Part shown: piece after piece, positions 1-8,519 of the stretch
Layout of the letters: every line of letters begins with the position of its first letter
How positions within the stretch are numbered: position 1 is the first letter of the stretch
DNA from: Limnohabitans sp. DM1
GTDB lineage: Bacteria; Pseudomonadota; Gammaproteobacteria; Burkholderiales; Burkholderiaceae_C
NCBI RefSeq assembly: GCF_001269385.1
Contig: NZ_CXOO01000042.1
Coordinates: forward strand, 39,035 to 103,034
Direction of reading: 5' to 3'
DNA: 64,000 nucleotides
Made by a program: the position numbers and the translations under genes
The notes under the pieces: model-generated
The model's database searches: none
Seen by the model: the letters and a program-made list of their open reading frames with translations, nothing else
What the model was told of the DNA's origin: nothing

Positions 1-1
1 C

Positions 2-109
2 ATCTTCGAGATGATCCTCGCCGCCGCATCGGGCGAGCCCACCAAGAGCGAGCGCCACGGTTACGGCCAAAACGAGTTTGTGCCCTGGCAAGTGGGCGCG
101 GTGATGTGA
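2..109 (+). CDS. C-terminal end of an altronate/galactarate dehydratase (UxaA family), cut by window edge
   Basis: Only the last 35 residues are in the window, ending GQNEFVPWQVGAVM before TGA. The pattern TKSE..GYGQNEFVPWQ.GAVM is typical of the C terminus of UxaA/GarD-type hydro-lyases, which dehydrate altronate or galactarate to a 2-keto-3-deoxy acid. The neighbours are a fructuronate-reductase-like enzyme and a mannonate dehydratase, which fits a hexuronate pathway. Which substrate it uses cannot be decided from this fragment. Confidence 0.7.
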   Translation: MFEMILAAASGEPTKSERHGYGQNEFVPWQVGAVM

Positions 110-140
110 ATCCCTTGGCACGCCTTGCGGCCCACCCCAC

Positions 141-330
141 ATCGCGCACGGGGTGCGCTCCTACAAAGACCCACATCCTCCATGTAGGAGCCCACCCTGT
201 GGGCGATGGGCGTGGCACACGCCCAAAAAAACCATCGCGTACAGGGTGCGCTCCTACAAAGACCCACACCCTCCGTGTAGGAGCCCACCCTGTGGGCGAT
301 GGGCGTGGCACACGCCCCAAAATCGATCGC
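141..330. repeat. Two tandem copies of a REP-type palindromic unit, period 93 bp
   Basis: The block GTGCGCTCCTACAAAGACCC occurs at about 154 and again 93 bp later, and GTAGGAGCCCACCCTGTGGG follows it in both copies. Each unit therefore has GCTCCTAC facing GTAGGAGC and can fold into a hairpin. It fills the gap between the dehydratase and the Ldh2-type gene and has no coding content. The same GTAGGAGC core occurs at 1455-1833 and 54666-54744. Confidence 0.85.
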
Positions 331-375
331 GCACAGCGGTGCACCGCTACAACCTCATCGTCTTGAAAGCCCCTC

Positions 376-1437
376 ATGAGCCAACTCATCCAAGCCACCG
401 ATCTGCGCCAGCACATCACCCACATCATCGCCATGACCGGCAGCAACCCCGCCGAGGCCGCACAGGTGGCCGACAACCTGGTCATGGCCAACCTGAGCGG
501 GCACGATTCGCACGGCGTGGGCATGGTGCCGCGCTATGTGGACGCGGTGCTCGAAGGTGGCCTGAGTCCCAACACAGGCGTGAAGGTGCTGCTCGACACC
601 GGCCCCTTGCTGAACCTAGATGGCCAGCGCGGTTACGGCCAAATCACCGGCGTGCAAGCCATGCAGATGGGCATTGAACGCGCCAAGCAGCACGGCGTGT
701 GCACCGTGGCGCTGAGCCGCTCGCACCACCTGGGCCGCATTGGCCACTTTGCCGAGATGGCCGTGGCGCAGGGTTTGGTGTCGGTGCATTTTGTGAACGT
801 GCTCTCGCGCCCCGTGGTCGCGCCCTTTGGCGGTGGCGACGGGCGCTTTGGCACCAATCCGTGCTGCATCGGCGTGCCCATGGGCAACCGTGCGCCCTTT
901 GTGCTGGACTTTGCCACCAGCCGCGTGGCGCAAGGCAAGATGCGCGTGGCGCACAACAAGGGCGAGCAAGTGCCACCCGGTTATTTGATCGACGAACACG
1001 GCCACCCCACCACCGACCCGGGTGTGGTGGTGGTGCCCCAGTCCAACGGCCTGTTTGGCGCACTGATGACCTTTGGCGACCACAAGGGCTTTGGCATGGC
1101 CATGGCCTGCGAGCTGCTGGGTGGCGCGCTCACCGGCAGTGGCACCTGGCACCGCGAAGCCGACCACCAACGGGCGGTCTTGAACGGCATGCTGACCATG
1201 CTGATCGATCCGGTGCGCCTGGGCACACAAGCCATGTTCGAACAAGAAGCCCTGGCCTTTGCCGACTGGCTGCGCCAAAGCCCCGATGCGCCGGGCAGCG
1301 ATGGCGTGCGCATGGCGGGCGAGCCCGAGCGCGCAGCCCGCGCAGAGCGCGAGCAAAACGGCATCTGGATCGACGACGCCACCTGGGCCGAGATCGAAGC
1401 GTCTGAACAGAAACTCCAAGCAAGATCCGCGACTTGA
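376..1437 (+). CDS. Ldh2-family NAD(P)-dependent 2-hydroxyacid oxidoreductase
   Basis: A 353-residue cytoplasmic protein of the malate/L-lactate/ureidoglycolate dehydrogenase family (Ldh2), about the usual family length. The N-terminal SGHDSHGVGMVPRY motif at residues 41-54 holds the SHG histidine conserved in the family. Further in are RYGTNP-like 'GRFGTNPCCIGVP' and 'DHKGFGMAMACELLGGAL', both typical. The family reduces or oxidises 2-keto/2-hydroxy acids with a nicotinamide cofactor. Its place between sugar-acid dehydratases suggests a sugar-acid or keto-acid substrate, but that is inference. ATG at 376 follows directly after the REP array. Confidence 0.85.
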   Translation: MSQLIQATDLRQHITHIIAMTGSNPAEAAQVADNLVMANLSGHDSHGVGMVPRYVDAVLEGGLSPNTGVKVLLDTGPLLNLDGQRGYGQITGVQAMQMGIERAKQHGVCTVALSRSHHLGRIGHFAEMAVAQGLVSVHFVNVLSRPVVAPFGGGDGRFGTNPCCIGVPMGNRAPFVLDFATSRVAQGKMRVAHNKGEQVPPGYLIDEHGHPTTDPGVVVVPQSNGLFGALMTFGDHKGFGMAMACELLGGALTGSGTWHREADHQRAVLNGMLTMLIDPVRLGTQAMFEQEALAFADWLRQSPDAPGSDGVRMAGEPERAARAEREQNGIWIDDATWAEIEASEQKLQARSAT

Positions 1438-1454
1438 AGATGACTGGATTTCAT

Positions 1455-1833
1455 GTAGGAGCCAGCCCTGCTAGCGATGCGAGCGCTTGCGGTCCGCAGG
1501 TTGATCGCTTGCAGGGCAAGCTCCTACACATCACCTCGGGCATATGCCTTGTTCCCTGTAGGAGCCAGCCCTGCTGGCGATGCGGGTGCTGGTGGTCCGC
1601 AGGCTGTTCGCTTGCAGGCAAGCTCTTACACATCACCCCGGGCATATGCCTTGTTCCCCGTAGGAGCCAGCCCTGCTGGCGATACGAGCGCTTGCGGTCC
1701 GCAGGCTGTTCGCTTGCAGGCAAGCTCCTACACATCACCTCGGGCATATGCCTTGTTCCCCATAGGAGCCAGCCCTGCTGGCGATGCGAACGCTTGCGGT
1801 CCGCAGGCTTTTCGGTTGCAGGCAAGCTCCTAC
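1455..1833. repeat. Four tandem REP-type units, period about 102-103 bp
   Basis: Copies begin at 1455, 1558, 1660 and 1762 with GTAGGAGCCAGCCCTGCT (ATAGGAG in the last) and each ends with AAGCTCCTACA or AAGCTCTTACA. Inside each unit TGCGGTCCGCAGG is a second small palindrome. The four units are joined by a conserved spacer containing GGCATATGCCTTGTTCCC. The 448 bp between the two dehydrogenase genes hold little else. Open frames read through this array, so the start of the next gene must be placed after it. Confidence 0.9.
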
Positions 1834-1885
1834 AACGAGCGGCGCGCTTATTCGTTTGAAACCCCTTCTTCAAGACACATTCACC

Positions 1886-3289
1886 ATGCCACTGTCTGCC
1901 CACACCCTTTCATCGCTGCCATCCAACGTGAAAGTCCCCAACTATGACCGTACAGCCCACGCCCCCGGCGTGGTGCACTTGGGGCTGGGGGCTTTTCACC
2001 GCGCCCACCAAGCCATGGTGTTTGACCACCTGCTGGCCACGGGCGACACGCGCTGGGGCATTCACGGCATCGGCATGACGCGGCCCGACTTGGTGAACCA
2101 GCTGCGGGCGCAAGACGGCCTGTACGCCGTGCGCGTGGCCGATGGCACGGGTGTGAAGTGGCAAGTGCCCGGAGCCCTGTGGCGCATGAATGTGGCCGCC
2201 ACCGAGCGCGATGCGGTGGTGCAGGCGATGGCCGCACCCGCCACCCGCTGGGTCACACTCACCGTCACAGAAAAAGGCTACACCCCCGCTTTAGGCCAAC
2301 TGCTGCTGGACGGCTTGCGCCTGCGCCAGCAAGGCGGTTTGCCGGGCATCACTGTGGCCTCGTGTGACAACCTGCAAGGCAATGGCCACAAGCTGCAGGC
2401 CTTGGTCAAGGCCACCGCTACAGCGCAAGACGGCGAGCTGCTGCGCTGGATGGATGCGCATTGCGCCTTTCCGTGCAGCATGGTCGACCGCATCGTGCCC
2501 GCCTCCACCGCCGAAGTGCTGGCCGCCGCCAGCCAAGCGCTGGGCCTGCGCGACGATGCGTCACTCAGTACCGAAGGATTTTGGGAATGGGTGATCGAAG
2601 ACCGCTTTGCGGACCCGTCTGACGCCGCCCTGCTGCACAACGCAGGTGTGCGCGTGACGGGCGATGTGCACAGCTACGAAGAAGCCAAGCTGCGCATGCT
2701 CAACGGCAGCCACACGGCCATGGCACTCATGGGGGCGATCACGGGCAGGCCCTTCATTGCCAGCTGCATTGGTGTGCCGGACATTCGTGAGTTTGTTTAC
2801 CGCCTGATGGGCCAAGAAGTCGCGCCGCACCTGAGTCGCTCCGACTGGGCAGATTACCGCGACGCGCTGATCGCGCGCTTTGGCAACCCGTACTTGAAGC
2901 ACAGCGTGCACCAGATCGCCACCGACAGCTCGCAAAAAATCCCGCAGCGCTGGCCGCCCTCGGTGCTCGGGCAAATCGCCAAGGGTGCGTCGTTTGAGCA
3001 CCACGCGCTGGCAGCAGCCGTGTTTGTGCGCTACACGCTGGGCGTGGACGAGCAAGGCCAAGCCTACACACTGAACGACCCGCAAGCCAAAAGCCTGATG
3101 GCCCTGGGCGCTGCTCAGCGCACCGAACCCGAAGCCTGCGTTCGCGCCCTGCTGGCCCGTGAAGACCTGTGGGGCAGCGCCCTGCCCCAACACGCAGCCT
3201 GGATCGCCCGCGTCACGCACTGGCACCAACAGGTTCTGCAACACGGCGTGGACGCCGCAGTCCAGCAACTGCTGAGCACAGCCGCATGA
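1886..3289 (+). CDS. uxuB: Fructuronate reductase / D-mannonate oxidoreductase-like protein (mannitol dehydrogenase family)
   Basis: 467 residues from the ATG at 1886. An in-frame ATG at 1784 lies inside the REP array and is rejected. GVVHLGLGAFHRAHQA at residues 28-43 is the Rossmann nucleotide-binding start of the polyol/mannitol dehydrogenase superfamily. KLRMLNGSHTA carries the K-x5-N-x2-H signature that supplies the catalytic lysine and its partners. The family interconverts D-fructuronate and D-mannonate (UxuB) or related polyols with NAD(H). A mannonate dehydratase gene follows directly, so fructuronate reduction is the likeliest role. Tagaturonate reductase or a polyol dehydrogenase remains possible. 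Confidence 0.8.
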   Translation: MPLSAHTLSSLPSNVKVPNYDRTAHAPGVVHLGLGAFHRAHQAMVFDHLLATGDTRWGIHGIGMTRPDLVNQLRAQDGLYAVRVADGTGVKWQVPGALWRMNVAATERDAVVQAMAAPATRWVTLTVTEKGYTPALGQLLLDGLRLRQQGGLPGITVASCDNLQGNGHKLQALVKATATAQDGELLRWMDAHCAFPCSMVDRIVPASTAEVLAAASQALGLRDDASLSTEGFWEWVIEDRFADPSDAALLHNAGVRVTGDVHSYEEAKLRMLNGSHTAMALMGAITGRPFIASCIGVPDIREFVYRLMGQEVAPHLSRSDWADYRDALIARFGNPYLKHSVHQIATDSSQKIPQRWPPSVLGQIAKGASFEHHALAAAVFVRYTLGVDEQGQAYTLNDPQAKSLMALGAAQRTEPEACVRALLAREDLWGSALPQHAAWIARVTHWHQQVLQHGVDAAVQQLLSTAA

Positions 3290-3329
3290 CAAATGCCGCA
3301 TCGCATCAAAACCCCGACACGGGTTCCCG

Positions 3330-3499
3330 TAGGTCGGCAGCTTCAGCTCCGACATTTGCCCGCTTCGGCAAAAGCCTCATGTCTAGGCGGAAGCCCCCGA
3401 CCGCCCAAACACACCGCCCCCATAAGTCGGCAGCTTCAGCTCCGACGCTTGTCCGCATCGGCGCAAGCCTCATGTCGGGGCTAAAGCCGCCGACCTACA
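3330..3499. repeat. REP-type palindromes of the second family, two units in tandem
   Basis: GTAGGTCGGCAGCTTCAGCTCCGAC at about 3330 (first part GTAGGTCGGCAGCTTCAGCT) is followed by an imperfect inverted match, then the unit repeats from about 3425 and closes with AAAGCCGCCGACCTACAAA. The inverted GTAGGTCGG...CCGACCTAC ends define the family. It also occurs at 47387, 58213, and inside the MITE-like elements at 27487 and 61708. Confidence 0.85.
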
Positions 3500-3553
3500 A
3501 AATCCAATCTGACGCCATTGCATGACACTGCAATCACTCCCGCAAACCAAGCC

Positions 3554-4765
3554 ATGAAAATCACCGCCGCCCGCGTCATCATCTGCAGTCCCGGCCGCAA
3601 CTTCGTCACCCTCAAGATCGAGACCGACCAGGGCGTTTACGGCATCGGCGACGCCACGCTCAACGGCCGCGAGCTGGCCGTGGTCAGCTACCTCGAAGAC
3701 CATGTCATCCCCTGCCTGATCGGGCGCGCCCCGCAGCAGATCGAAGACATCTGGCAATACCTCTACAAAGGCGCCTACTGGCGTCGCGGCCCAGTGACCA
3801 TGAGCGCGATTGCTGCCGTGGACACCGCGCTGTGGGACATCAAGGCCAAGATGGCGAACATGCCGCTGTACCAGTTGCTGGGCGGGCGCAGCCGCACCGG
3901 GGTCATGGTCTACGGCCACGCCAATGGCCGCGACACGGCCGAGACGGTCGATGAAGTCTTGCGCCACAAAGAAGAAGGCTACTTGGCCATCCGCGCCCAA
4001 AGCGGCGTGCCGGGCCTGAACAAGGTCTATGGCGTGAGCGGAACCAACCGCCTGTACGAACCCGCCGACGGCACCCTGCCCAGCGAGCACGACTGGAGCA
4101 CCGAGAAGTATTTGCGTCACACCCCTGGCCTGTTTGAAGCCGTGCGCGAAGCCGTAGGTCCCGACATCCATTTGCTGCACGACGTGCACCACCGCCTGAC
4201 ACCCATCGAAGCCGGGCAGCTGGGCAAAGCACTGGAGCCCATGCGCCTGTTCTGGATGGAAGACCCGACGCCCGCCGAAAACCAGGACGCCTTCCAGTGG
4301 ATACGCCACCACACCACCACACCGATCGCGGTGGGCGAGATTTTCAACAGCATCTGGGACTGCAAAACGCTGATCGAAAAACAGCGGATCGACTACATCC
4401 GCACCACCGTGGTCCACGCGGGCGGCATCACACACCTGCGCCGCATCGCCGACCTGGCCAGCCTCTACCAAGTGCGCACCGGCTGCCACGGCGCAATCGA
4501 TTTGTCCCCCGTGTGCATGGGCGCTGCCCTGCACTTTGACACCTGGGTGCCCAACTTCGGCGTGCAAGAGTTCATGCCGCACAGCGAGGAAATGCTCACG
4601 GTCTTCCCGCACGACTACCGTTTTGAGCGCGGCATGATGCACTGCGGTGAATCAACCGGCCACGGGGTGGACATTGATGAAAAGCTGGCTGAGAAGTACC
4701 CGTATCAAAGGGCTTATTTGCCGGTGAACCGGTTGCAGCATGATGGGACTTTGTGGAATTGGTGA
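3554..4765 (+). CDS. manD: D-mannonate dehydratase of the enolase superfamily (ManD/RspA type)
   Basis: 403 residues from the ATG at 3554 ([20 protein letters not shown]), the usual ManD/RspA length and N terminus. The ATG at 3518 would add an unsupported 12-residue leader. Active-site blocks seen in order are HDVHHRLTP (Asp metal ligand and catalytic His), [10 protein letters not shown] and AVGEIFNS (the two Glu metal ligands), and [12 protein letters not shown]. The enzyme dehydrates D-mannonate to 2-keto-3-deoxygluconate using Mg2+. It completes a fructuronate to mannonate to KDG route with the upstream uxuB-like gene. Some RspA-type members are poor or gluconate-specific dehydratases, so the exact substrate is less certain. 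Confidence 0.85.
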   Translation: MKITAARVIICSPGRNFVTLKIETDQGVYGIGDATLNGRELAVVSYLEDHVIPCLIGRAPQQIEDIWQYLYKGAYWRRGPVTMSAIAAVDTALWDIKAKMANMPLYQLLGGRSRTGVMVYGHANGRDTAETVDEVLRHKEEGYLAIRAQSGVPGLNKVYGVSGTNRLYEPADGTLPSEHDWSTEKYLRHTPGLFEAVREAVGPDIHLLHDVHHRLTPIEAGQLGKALEPMRLFWMEDPTPAENQDAFQWIRHHTTTPIAVGEIFNSIWDCKTLIEKQRIDYIRTTVVHAGGITHLRRIADLASLYQVRTGCHGAIDLSPVCMGAALHFDTWVPNFGVQEFMPHSEEMLTVFPHDYRFERGMMHCGESTGHGVDIDEKLAEKYPYQRAYLPVNRLQHDGTLWNW

Positions 4766-5072
4766 GGGGCGCTGGACGTGGATGGGCTGCTTTGCAGCGT
4801 TTGGTGCCAATCGTGGACGTCAGCTTGGCAGCAATTCAATCGACTTCCAATCAACGCTCATGCATGGCAGGTTCTTGATGGCAATTAAGTGCGATTCACT
4901 ACGGCCAATTCAACGGACGAAAAGCAGTGGGCATTGAAAACTGCGGATTTCTTTCGGCAATCGCTCCTCGGCAAACAATCGATTTGAATCTATGTGGCGG
5001 CAGCGCTCGGTAACTGGCGGCTCCCCTCGTGAGCTGCGCATAGATAATGACGCACAACACAAAGGAACTACT
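4766..5072. other. 307-bp gap with no gene seen
   Basis: Base composition drops from the GC-rich style of the upstream cluster and stays lower to about 8.6 kb, marking the left edge of an accessory patch. No convincing coding frame, repeat or RNA was found. AAAGGAACTACT just before 5073 is a ribosome-binding site for the next gene. Confidence 0.5.
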
Positions 5073-5919
5073 ATGGCATTTAGGGATGAAAAGGTCGTCA
5101 ACGTCAAAGACATCGAGCGCGGGGAAATTCTGTACACCGACAACGCAGGCGAGGAACACACGTACTATCAGCGTCACATCATGTGGATTGGGGTCCATTC
5201 GCTGGAAGTCCAGACCAGCCTAAGCAATTTCGGGGAGGAAGGTAAGGAGCCACAGCTTATGACAGGTGTGCGTGGCACTGTCGCACTGGAGGATTGGAGG
5301 ATTGGAGGATTGGAGCATCTCAGTTGTCGGGGACCCGAAGTCCAAGGTGCGGCGCTTGACGATTAGCCTGGACGCAGGTGACTGGAAACCACAGTCGCTC
5401 GAACCGACCGAACATGAACTACTGACCCTATCCAACGAGCTGGGCAGCGCCATGCTCGGATTCAACCGGGCGGATTGGGAAATTGGTGTCGATGATGAAT
5501 GGTGGATCACCTGCTACCTACCCAAAGCCTTCATTGATGCCTTGGTGGCCGACATCCGCAACAGCCATATCTACAGCATGAGGTTGGGTTTGAAACTCCA
5601 GGGCCTGTACACCACAGACCCTTTTTCTTACCGCGGTGACTTGTTCATCCGCCCTGACCGGAAGGACAACACGATCGCTATTCCTGACATGGCCACCGGC
5701 TTTGTGAGATCGATTAACTTCACCTCAACGCCCCGCGACCTTCGCAAACCTGAGCCTGCGGAGCCGGTAGAGCCCGAATACGAAGACACACCGCCAAACC
5801 CAGACCCTATGGCCGTTGCCATCGCTTCCCTTGGGGCTCAGGTTGAACAAATGCGAAATACCTTCAAGTGGATCGCCAGCTTCATCGTGCTAGCGCTCAT
5901 TTTCGCAGCAGGCAAATAG
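5073..5919 (+). pseudogene. Uncharacterised membrane-anchored protein, split by a frameshift at an 8-bp tandem repeat
   Basis: The gene starts at ATG 5073 after AAAGGAACTACT and reads MAFRDEKVVNVKDIERGEIL up to VRGTVALED, where the frame is lost. A second frame, open from before 5314 to 5919, continues with SISVVGDPKSKVRRLTISLD and ends in a predicted membrane helix (WIASFIVLALIFAAGK). If two of the three 8-bp copies at 5289-5312 (16 bp) are removed, one 276-residue protein is read, with ALEDWSISVVGD across the join. That clean repair strongly suggests one gene, now either out of frame or phase variable. The middle contains a Pro/Glu-rich linker (PEPAEPVEPEYEDTPPNP). I do not recognise the family. 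The next gene starts 3 bp downstream. Confidence 0.75.
5289..5312. repeat. Three copies of the 8-bp repeat GAGGATTG inside a coding region
   Basis: GAGGATTG is repeated three times without interruption between GCACTG and GAGCATCTC. The unit is not a multiple of three, so copy number sets the reading frame: one or four copies keep the frame and three do not. This is the structure of a slippage-prone contingency repeat, though three copies are few for rapid switching. Confidence 0.85.
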
Positions 5920-5922
5920 GCA

Positions 5923-6594
5923 ATGGATCTCGTTTCGCCAAAGCTGTATCGAGATCACATGATCGAAGTGAAACAGCGCTTCAGGTCGATCGATAGGATC
6001 CTCGGTGCCAAGAAGCCCCGGACGTTGAACGCGGAGTTCGATGATGAGTTCATGTGGCTACAGCTCCGACAAATCGTCGAGTTGGTGGCGTACTCAGCAA
6101 TAGCCGCCGATGAGGAACGTTACGCCGCGCTTCGCCAGAAGCAGAATAAGAACGCCGACTACCGGGTCGACGGTAAGCCGGCGAAGGTATTGAAGCACCT
6201 TAGTCAAATCAGCCCGCACTTCCTGCCGAAGTCGCTGGGATTCATGTTGTCGCAAGCGGACGGAACCAAACATTTCGAGAGCGGTCCCGAGGACGCCGTT
6301 CTGGAGCGACTACTAGATATTCACGACACTGCTGGTCAGCACCTCCACGCCATCAACCCGTTCAATGAAAAAAATGTGAAGGATCTAAAGATACGCCGTC
6401 CCGCCGCGAGGATGCGTATCGAAAAGGAAACGCGCTACTTGAAGGGTGTGCTGTGGGATCATGTGAAGATCGGCCTCAAATTTCCACTTGGCTCTTCACC
6501 GTCAGAACTTGAAAGCCCAGAGCAGGCCTGGATCGTCAAATTTGGCGATCCCGAAACTGAAGGGGTCCAGATGATCTTGGCCCAAGGGATTTAA
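5923..6594 (+). CDS. Hypothetical protein, second gene of the unit with the frameshifted membrane protein
   Basis: 223 residues, starting 3 bp after the preceding stop, so probably translated from the same mRNA. It is largely alpha-helical in appearance and charged, with no signal peptide or membrane segment. Blocks such as FDDEFMWLQLRQIVELVAYSAIA and HLHAINPFN look conserved-protein-like, but I cannot assign a family. Codon use and A/T content match the neighbouring accessory genes rather than the flanking core genes. Confidence 0.7.
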   Translation: MDLVSPKLYRDHMIEVKQRFRSIDRILGAKKPRTLNAEFDDEFMWLQLRQIVELVAYSAIAADEERYAALRQKQNKNADYRVDGKPAKVLKHLSQISPHFLPKSLGFMLSQADGTKHFESGPEDAVLERLLDIHDTAGQHLHAINPFNEKNVKDLKIRRPAARMRIEKETRYLKGVLWDHVKIGLKFPLGSSPSELESPEQAWIVKFGDPETEGVQMILAQGI

Positions 6595-6997
6595 TTCGGC
6601 TTTTTGCTGGATAAATCTGATTCCAATGACAGATATGCAGCAGGTTTTTTGGATATTCCTGTGTCGGCTTTCAGCCTGCGGCAGTCATTGCATCACAAAG
6701 GCAGAAAGCCCAGTAACTTCCACCTATCTCGCATAGCCGTACCCCGACTCCCAAGCCTACGCCATCTGCGCCCGCAGCGCCTTGGGCACGCGCGGGTCGC
6801 TTTTGGTTTTTTCCATGCTGCGGTGCGCGGCTTGGTGGATGCGCTACAGGGTGCAAGCGGGTTGGCTGACGCCATACTTCCTCTAATCCTTTTCAGGGGA
6901 CGACCATGTCGCGATAAAAGTATTGCGACACTTTGTCGGTCTCCATGTCACCATTCCACCTTTCGCGACAAGAGCGCATTTGCCCAATGCCCTTTTG
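6595..6997. other. Gap of about 400 bp with decayed coding traces only
   Basis: No intact gene was found. On the minus strand, around 6750-6850, a short frame reads HRSMEKTKSDPRVPKALRAQMA and stops, and looks like the 3' end of a lost gene, but it is too short to name. The stretch 6903-6990 contains repeated GTCGCGA/TCGCGAC words just before the Fic remnant; their role is unknown. Confidence 0.4.
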
Positions 6998-7432
6998 ATG
7001 CAGTCTCACCAAGCTGAGGAGGATGCCATCACCCAATATCCCGACGAACAAAGCCTGCCATCTGCGCTAAATCGGCGAACTTTGCAGCGTTGGCTCAATG
7101 CGCTCATGGCCCAGCATCGGATTCGCCGCGAAGGCCATGCCCGTGCCGTGAACTATTGGTGCATCAAGCCAGTTGACTCGGCCGCGCAGGCCATGCGTCA
7201 ACCTGTTGGGTACAAGCGTGATTTTCTGGACAGTTATCTGCCCAACGAAACGGCCTACCAAAGCCAGGACATTCGTGATGAACTGCTCTTGCAGGGGCAG
7301 GTCTTGGGTGGACATGAGCCCGCTGGCACTTACGCCAGGCAACTGACCGATCGCTTGTTGATTGACTTGTCGAGGAACTCCAGCCGCCTGGAGGGCAACA
7401 CTTTGTTGTGGCGGTTGCCTACATTCAAGTGA
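6998..7432 (+). pseudogene. Truncated Fic-family (Fic/DOC) protein, N-terminal part only
   Basis: The frame is open from 6923; the ATG at 6998 is my best guess for the start. RRTLQRWLNALMAQHRIRRE is the winged-helix-like N-terminal region seen in this Fic subgroup. AGTYARQLTDRLLIDLSRNSSRLEGNT matches the inhibitory-helix motif ([S/T]xxxE[G/N]) region that precedes the catalytic domain. After SRLEGNT the sequence changes to LLWRLPTFK and stops. The catalytic HxFx[D/E]GNGRxxR motif is therefore missing and AMPylation activity is not expected. The vapBC locus abuts the break. Confidence 0.7.
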
Positions 7433-7453
7433 GCATCACCCTTGCACACGCCT

Positions 7454-7849
7454 TCAGCGGATCAACACCATCCCCGCGTGTTTCGCGGCACCCACGTCAA
7501 AAGTCATGGTCTGCACACATCCTGCCGAAGCGGCTGTGCGCTCAATCAAGCAATCTGCAAAATCTGCCTTGCCTTCATCAAAAACCCGCAGTGCACGCAG
7601 CACCTGATCGGCACGATCCACGACGATCTGCTTGGTTCGAAGCAGGACTTCCAGCGCCTGTTTGACCTGCTGTGCACTCAGGTCATAACAAGAGGTCAGT
7701 ACCCAATACAACTCCACCACAGAAACCACGGTGATGAAGCCCGGATGGTCTGAATCCAATGACTCGATCAGTGCCGTGGCCTTGGGTGATTGCTTGGCAT
7801 CGTCTTGCATGATGTAGCGCACGAGGACATTGGTGTCCAGTCCAATCAT
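7454..7849 (-). CDS. vapC: VapC-type PIN-domain ribonuclease toxin
   Basis: 131 residues. The N terminus MIGLDTNVLVRYIMQDD carries the first PIN aspartate (Asp5). VSVVELYWVL supplies the conserved glutamate, DFADCLIE the second aspartate and MTFDVGAAKHAG the last acidic residue, so the Mg2+-dependent nuclease site looks complete. VapC toxins cleave tRNA or rRNA and are neutralised by a cognate antitoxin. It overlaps the upstream antitoxin by 4 bp (ATGA), giving translational coupling. Confidence 0.9.
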   Translation of the reverse strand: MIGLDTNVLVRYIMQDDAKQSPKATALIESLDSDHPGFITVVSVVELYWVLTSCYDLSAQQVKQALEVLLRTKQIVVDRADQVLRALRVFDEGKADFADCLIERTAASAGCVQTMTFDVGAAKHAGMVLIR

Positions 7850-8088
7850 CTTGCTGCCGCTCCACGCTGAGCAACGGCTTTGTTCATGTCATCGATGGAA
7901 ACTTTTTTTGCCGGTTTTCCGAACATCCCTTTGAGTTGAGTGACGTTCTGTGTGGCAGCCACAAATTCGTACCGACCCGGTGCGATTTGGATGAATTCGA
8001 CACGATCACCCGTATCAACTTTCAAGTCGCGACGAACATCGGCGGGAATGGTGATTTGTCCTTTGCTGGTGAGCATGGCCATGGTCAT
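7846..8088 (-). CDS. vapB: AbrB/MazE-fold antitoxin partner of VapC
   Basis: 80 residues. MLTSKGQITIPADVRRDLKV is the swapped-hairpin AbrB/SpoVT DNA-binding domain, and the C-terminal part (AKKVSIDDMNKAVAQRGAAAR) is the usual flexible toxin-binding tail. ATG at 8088 is chosen because AAGGAG lies 9 bases upstream; in-frame ATGs also occur 2 and 4 codons later. A perfect TTACATTAATGTAA palindrome upstream is a likely autoregulatory operator. Confidence 0.9.
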   Translation of the reverse strand: MTMAMLTSKGQITIPADVRRDLKVDTGDRVEFIQIAPGRYEFVAATQNVTQLKGMFGKPAKKVSIDDMNKAVAQRGAAAR

Positions 8089-8110
8089 ATTACATATCTC
8101 CTTATTATCC

Positions 8111-8124
8111 TTACATTAATGTAA
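8111..8124. promoter_or_regulatory. Perfect 14-bp palindrome, likely VapBC operator
   Basis: TTACATTAATGTAA lies 23 bp upstream of the vapB start, in an A/T-rich promoter region. AbrB-type antitoxins and their toxin complexes commonly bind such palindromes to repress their own promoter. The assignment is by position and symmetry only. Confidence 0.6.
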
Positions 8125-8219
8125 GGCATTTCCAAAGTCAACACAATTGACAGACCCATTTCACGCATTTTTCCGCATTGTCTGCGTCGCCAATCGAGAC
8201 ATTCAGCAGACGGATTTTT

Positions 8220-8492
8220 TCAGGAAGCATCGACGTCCTCGTCCATGAATCTGGCGGCGACTTCGTCGGCTGTTGGCAAGCCTGCGCGCTCCATGCGCAT
8301 CACCAACCCCATGGCCCCCATGACGGCCAGGAGCGACGAAACCGTGGACTCTTCTCCCGCTTCCAGCCGATAGATCACTTCGCGAACCTTGCCAGCCTTT
8401 TCGGCCAGAGCAGACTTGCTCATGCCCAGCGCTTCTCGGCGGGCTTGCAGTTGGCGGCCCAGTTCATCGGGAAGGCGGATATTGTCAGTCAT
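8220..8492 (-). CDS. XRE-family helix-turn-helix regulator (HipB/HigA-like), orphan
   Basis: 90 residues from ATG 8492 (MTDNIRLPDELGRQLQARRE). LGMSKSALAEKAGKVREVIYRLEAG is a Cro/C1-type helix-turn-helix, and a short C-terminal tail follows. An alternative start at 8528 lies inside the upstream palindrome and is rejected. The protein resembles antitoxin-type regulators, but no adjacent HipA, HigB or other toxin gene is present, so it is an orphan or a remnant of a lost pair. Confidence 0.8.
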   Translation of the reverse strand: MTDNIRLPDELGRQLQARREALGMSKSALAEKAGKVREVIYRLEAGEESTVSSLLAVMGAMGLVMRMERAGLPTADEVAARFMDEDVDAS

Positions 8493-8519
8493 GGCATGCA
8501 TTTTTGCAGCAACCATTCT

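Noticed and set aside
141..1833. Regularly spaced repeats that could suggest a CRISPR array
   Set aside because: The repeats are palindromic REP units with nearly identical spacers, and no cas genes are nearby.
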